Assembly (NCBI GenBank): GCA_007258455.2
Contig: VDFB02047230.1
Span: forward strand, 153,437,797-153,501,796
DNA: 64,000 nucleotides
Source: Sequoia sempervirens
Taxonomy: Eukaryota; Streptophyta; Pinopsida; Cupressales; Cupressaceae
Reading direction: 5' to 3'
In this document: positions 59,340 through 64,000 of the stretch, piece after piece
Layout: every line of letters starts with the position of its first letter
Numbering within the stretch: the stretch's first letter is position 1
The notes under the pieces: model-generated
Told to the model about the DNA's origin: nothing
The model's database searches: none
Seen by the model: the letters and a program-made list of their open reading frames with translations, nothing else
Made by a program: the position numbers and the translations under genes

Positions 59340-62063
59340 TAACCAAAATATGATAGTCACAAAGGTTTCTACATAAGTGTGTAAAGGATGGATACTTCAT
59401 CAACAAAATCTTGTCTTGAATACAAGATTGCAAGCTTTCTATAGAAATATTTTGGATGTCACTGTTGGGAAGACTATAGGAAATTTGTGAGTAAAGAAAT
59501 TGGTATCATCTTATGAAGTCAATTATGTTTTCCTTGGGTCCTTGTTTACAATGCACTAAGTTTGTTAATGTTACTTGAGGACTAATTTTAGCTTGAAATT
59601 TTTGGAGAAAAGCACTAAGAAGCTGGATGAATGAGGTTATTAAGTTATTTGGCAATGAGAACAAATATTTTAACGCCATGTCCTTTAATGTGTGTCATGT
59701 CCCCATCCCTAGCTAAGCCCTATTTTTTAAATGGAGTGAGAAAGTAGTATTTTTAAACACTTAATTTAAATAAAATAATATTAATTAAATATTATATAAA
59801 ATAATAAAATTAAATTTAAAATATTTTAAATATTTTTCTAGCCGGTCCAATTGGGAAGGCATTCATGCCGGTATATATGTTGGTTTCTGAATTATATTTG
59901 ATCATCATGGTTTAGCGAGTCATTATGAAGACCTAATAGGGATGAAAAGCCCTACTGAATAGCTTCTAGGAGGGACAAAAACCTCATCTAGTGATCATGA
60001 TATTTTTGTGTAGCATTACATATTTCATTACCTAACTCCTACCTTCTCCATTCCAAGTTTGATCACCATTGGGCATATGTGAGAGGGAGTTGGACAATTT
60101 GAATGAAAAAATTGGTAAAGCCTTCTTGTCACACCTCAAACCCACGCACAAATACTCTCAGGCCATGATTTGACACTACTTCAGGGAGCACTACATGGGA
60201 GACCCAATTGGGAAGGCACCACCTTAGGGTGCCAACATGATCACTACTATCGCACCTATCAACCAAGGGCAACTAACACCATTCAATCACCTCCAAATAT
60301 CATTTAGGCACTAGTTTATCTTATATCAGGCAAGTATGGACACTCCCATGGATTTGTCATAGATACTAGGATATGTAATATGCCTCTTTTATTTTCAATT
60401 GAGAAACTAGCATATTTTTGTGGTCTGATACTCCAGTAGAGTGGGATGTGTATTCATTCATATCAGGCATGTCTTTGAGGTAGTGCAATGGAACATGTAT
60501 ATACATTTTCCTATCAATTAGTGGCCTAGTGATCTCAATGAGGAAGGATTGCCATTGAGAATTATAGGATTGGGAGTTATCTTCTAGAAAATTACCGATA
60601 AGGAGTGATTGATTGTAATTCTCATAGTCATTGGTGAACACCATACTATTAGGAATGTGTGCCTGGAACTATCATCACGAATGCTACTACTTTCCGAATA
60701 TGTAATTTAACAATGATGTACCCTATATGTTTGGTCAATGCCACCTCTAATGTTGAAACAATAATAGTACTTGTATGAAGATATGATTTTATCAAAATTT
60801 TCATTGCTACATTTAGTTACTTCATAGTGATCAAATAATATTACTATGTGTGATATAAATGCCAACATATTATGTGTCTTACATTGTTAATATGGACATT
60901 GATTCCAGTTGATTGTTAGGGTTTAGAAAATAGTTTATGTTTAGATATTGTTGTTTATCTTAGTGAAAGGTTGTGTTGGTTTAAAGATTGATCCTAGTGT
61001 TATATCTGCAATATTAAATTCTATTTTTTGAGTTTAGTTAGATTTTGAAATTCATCATAATTTGTGAAAGAGCAGTGACTGTCATCCCCAATCTACGACT
61101 GGTTGTGTGTGATCAAACTAGGTGTCCTACAATGTTCTAGGGAAAATTTTTTCCAAGATCGCATCTTCAAAAATGAAATCACTACATAGCATGGTAAATT
61201 CTAACACATGGTTGTTAGGATCTCCTTTACCATTATATTTTTCAAATTAAGGTATTTCAATGTTTAGAAGTATCAGTGTTTTGAGATGAAAAATGACAAA
61301 GGATTTTGTGTGAGGTATTATGGAGGTTAACCATTTTGATTTTGATTTAAGGTTGAGATTTTTTGTTGAAGTGGTATCATATTTTACAAAAAAATGATTT
61401 ATGACTAGATCATTGGGTGACAGGTTTTGAGATTTTTTTAGTATGGTGAGCTAGAGTGAGTGATAAATGGGTTACTATGTTGTATGTTTATGAAAGGTGA
61501 TGAACATGGTAGAGTTTTGGGTGAGGTGATAAAACTATAAGGATTCAAATTAGGAAACCCTAAGCTTTGATTTAGGTTGTTGTTGTATTGTATGGTTGAT
61601 TTGATAGTTAGAGGTGTAAATGTGGGAATAGAAGGTATGGTTGTGGGAGAGGAAACATTTTTTTCTACTTGGGTTTGAGAATTTGTGAATGTTTGAGCAC
61701 AACTATTTGTTTTAGGGATGTTAGCATCTACAATATGGCCTAGACTACACAACGTTTCTATTCCTTGGGAATCATTTATAGACTTTGTAAGATTGTCCAC
61801 ACTAGGCATCAACTCTCTAGCTAAAGGTTTAGTGCTTAGAAAGTCTTGAAGACCATCTAAATCCTTATCTAATATTAGTTACTCTTTATGAATATGATAA
61901 TAGTGGCCTCTAAGTCCACATAAATATTAGGTTGTATGGAATTTATAGGTAATGTGGGGTGAAGAATGGAATCTGAAATAGAGTGGGTGGAGGCAATACC
62001 TTGTGTGAAAGATTTACGAGTCTTAGGCTCCACAAAGGATGTGGTTACAATGTAAGATGCCAT
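59340..62063 (-). pseudogene. 5' part of the old minus-strand gypsy: Gag N-terminal region, heavily decayed
   Basis: On the minus strand a frame starts at ATG 62063 (MASYIVTTSFVEPKTRKSF), breaks near 61875, and a shifted frame continues at 61812-61438 (SVDNLTKSINDSQGIETL, Ser/Thr/Pro-rich). A further open stretch is 60644-60366. These have no sharp domain signature; I assign them to Gag because the pieces further left continue into the recognised Gag end, RNase H and RT in the same orientation. 59690-60260 contains AT-rich sequence (59760-59840, TAAAT/TATTTAA-rich) that may be a separate small insertion. Confidence 0.45.
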
Positions 62064-64000
62064 AAGTATGAAACTACATCTTATAGGGGTATTAGTAGTA
62101 GGAAACTAGGTCATGAATCTCATATGGGATTCAAAACACTTAGATAATCCTACTATAAAGGAAAAGTAGAGGACAATCACAACAAACCAAACAAAGTGCA
62201 TAATCAAAAAGTAAAACCACACAAAAAACACAAATATATACCTATAATCCAAATCTAAATGAAATTTAATAGGTTTAGGGCATGACAAACCCTAGAATGG
62301 TAACATATTTTTACTAAATTCAAAAATTGGATGTGTATGATAGTGTTTAAGTGTCTTACTTTGGGACTATTTGGGTTAGATAGTAAATAAATTTCCAAGA
62401 ATTAGAAGAATTGTGATTTTACAATAAGAAAGAAAACTATGCAAGAAATTTTCAAAACTCTCAACCAATGAATGCATTTAGAAATAAAAATTTTAGATTG
62501 TAAAGTACAAAAATATAGTGATCCTAACTTGACAAATCTAGAAATTAAAAGATTACTAGCCAACAATTCACAGGTAAAAGATTATCAGCTAATAGCTTGG
62601 AAAATTATCAAACTAGTTGCAAAGATAAATGAAGTCTCCAGAAGTTAAATATATGGTTTAAATGCATGACAAACCATATATTGAAATGTTTTAATGAAAA
62701 CAAATGCATATTGGTAAAATATTTTTACTTAAAGAGTAAAGGGGGCAAATGGGTAATGTGGGTTTTTACCTAGAAATAATACTTTTCACTTGCAGAGTGA
62801 AATAAAGCTAGTAAGTGAGTTTTTACAACCAGGTAAAAGGTTTGCACAATATTTTCAAGTGAAGGGAGAAAGAGAGGGGAAATGAGGAGTAAAGGAATTC
62901 TTCTAAAGACCAGTCAGTTGTAGATCAAGGGAGATGAAACTGCCATGTGTCAATGGTTAATTGATTTTAGAGATTTTCTTCTTTCTTCTCATTTCTCTTA
63001 AAAAGAGAAATTGGTTTTCATTGAAAGAGGTTGCTCACAATTTGGTTTCGTGGAGATACTTTGTAACAAGTCTGAATGATTAACTTTAGTCTATTATAGG
63101 TTTTGGAATACTTTGAGTCATGTAATGGTGGATGTTTTCATAGCATTGTCATCTTTGAAATAACAAATGGCAAGATATTCTAAGTCAATTTTCTCCACTA
63201 TAGACATTGCATAGAGTTTGAATAGAAGTAATCAAGGATTTCTAATATTCATATTCTTGTCTTTCCCTAAATGTTTGTTCAATGTTCTTACTCTCATTCA
63301 AAGAATGAGTTAAATTGTATTAACATGAATGAAGGTTTATGCAACTGTGTGTTAGGATCACTAAGTATTACTAATTAAGTTTCTTGTATCGGTGGTGTAA
63401 GTCATCATTTGGTAGGCATAGTTATGGCAGAGTGAATGTTGTGATGTGTTTTTAATTACATGTTTTAAATGACTCCACCCTAGGATTAGACACTTGTCTT
63501 TGAATGTTGTAGTCTCCTGAGATCTTTTGTGGCATCTACATTCAAATCAAATTTAATCTCTTATCTTAGTGTGAATGTGTGTTGAGCTTAATGTATTACA
63601 TTCCTCATGTTTAAGTTATACATTACCATGAAGGTCGGCCAAATATTTAGTTTTTATGTCTATTAAACAGTTAAAGGAGAATTATCTATTTACAACGTAT
63701 TTGATACTTTGGCACAAGAGTATTGAGAATTACATTGTTGGGATCACCCTTCTGGGTTTCATAGAGCCCAAAGTGTAGGGGAGATGGGTTTCATATCAAT
63801 CTCCCATTCGTTGGCCATAGATCTCTAAGTTCTTAAGCATAAGGCATGACACACCTTTAGAGGATTTTCATGGTTATGCTAGAAAAAACACCAATAGATT
63901 GGCAACTTTGCTAGGGAGATCAAAAGAGTTCCCATTTGTATAGAGTCAAAAATTTGGTAAATCTGAACATCTGGTTCAAATATTGAAGTTTTCAAACCTA
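62064..64000. other. Region upstream of the minus-strand gypsy Gag, no gene seen
   Basis: It would hold the leader and 5' LTR of the minus-strand gypsy if these survive. I found no PBS, LTR boundary, RNA gene or coding domain on either strand. Confidence 0.45.

Overview
The window looks like intergenic DNA from a large plant genome, about one third G+C, packed with old and nested transposable elements. Chromovirus, Ty1/copia and other Ty3/gypsy remnants and copia-type LTRs primed by initiator tRNA-Met indicate a land plant. The heavy decay without deletion fits a slow-turnover genome such as a gymnosperm; that last step is inference. I see no intact host gene. The one recognisable cellular gene is a broken copy of the large subunit of replication protein A (RPA1).

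Layout. 1-1372: integrase and chromodomain of a chromovirus (+). 2214-4200 and about 15690-20775: two zones of diverged repeat modules in opposite orientation, bracketing the RPA1-like gene (4805-6675, resuming at 14635-14679). A complete minus-strand LTR element without coding capacity (6676-14629, TSD TTTCT) sits inside the last RPA1 exon and itself carries a solo LTR (11499-11970). 20808-21985: tandem duplication with a LINE-like insertion (21097-21743, 15-bp TSD). 24053-26398: 5' half of a Ty1/copia element, ending at a 100-N assembly gap. 26499-27674: piece of another minus-strand LTR element. 27675-37128: a copia-type element that encodes only Gag, with LTRs of about 3.6 kb. 37129-40593: pol of a second chromovirus (+), with a likely 3' LTR to about 41478.

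41479-62063 is one old minus-strand Ty3/gypsy element whose polyprotein has an RNase H domain upstream of RT. It is interrupted by a SINE-like tandem dimer (about 43161-43545) and by two complete plus-strand LTR elements, here called E1 (45790-52897, TSD GTTTT) and E2 (52992-59334, TSD CTAAC). E1 and E2 lack RT and integrase but share a PBS-like motif and an identical PPT core, so they probably used the same helper. 62064-64000 shows no gene.

Two themes stand out. First, in several unrelated elements the reading frames are long, nearly free of frameshifts, and broken mostly by TAG (and some TGA/TAA) where the family has Gln or Arg; this is the signature of cytosine deamination at methylated sites. 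Second, there are several non-autonomous LTR elements with unusual repeat content: degenerate LTR tandem arrays, an array of PBS-like motifs, recurrent stem-loops, and a 39-bp minisatellite with covariation-like stems. All element boundaries were read by eye; no alignment or database search was run.
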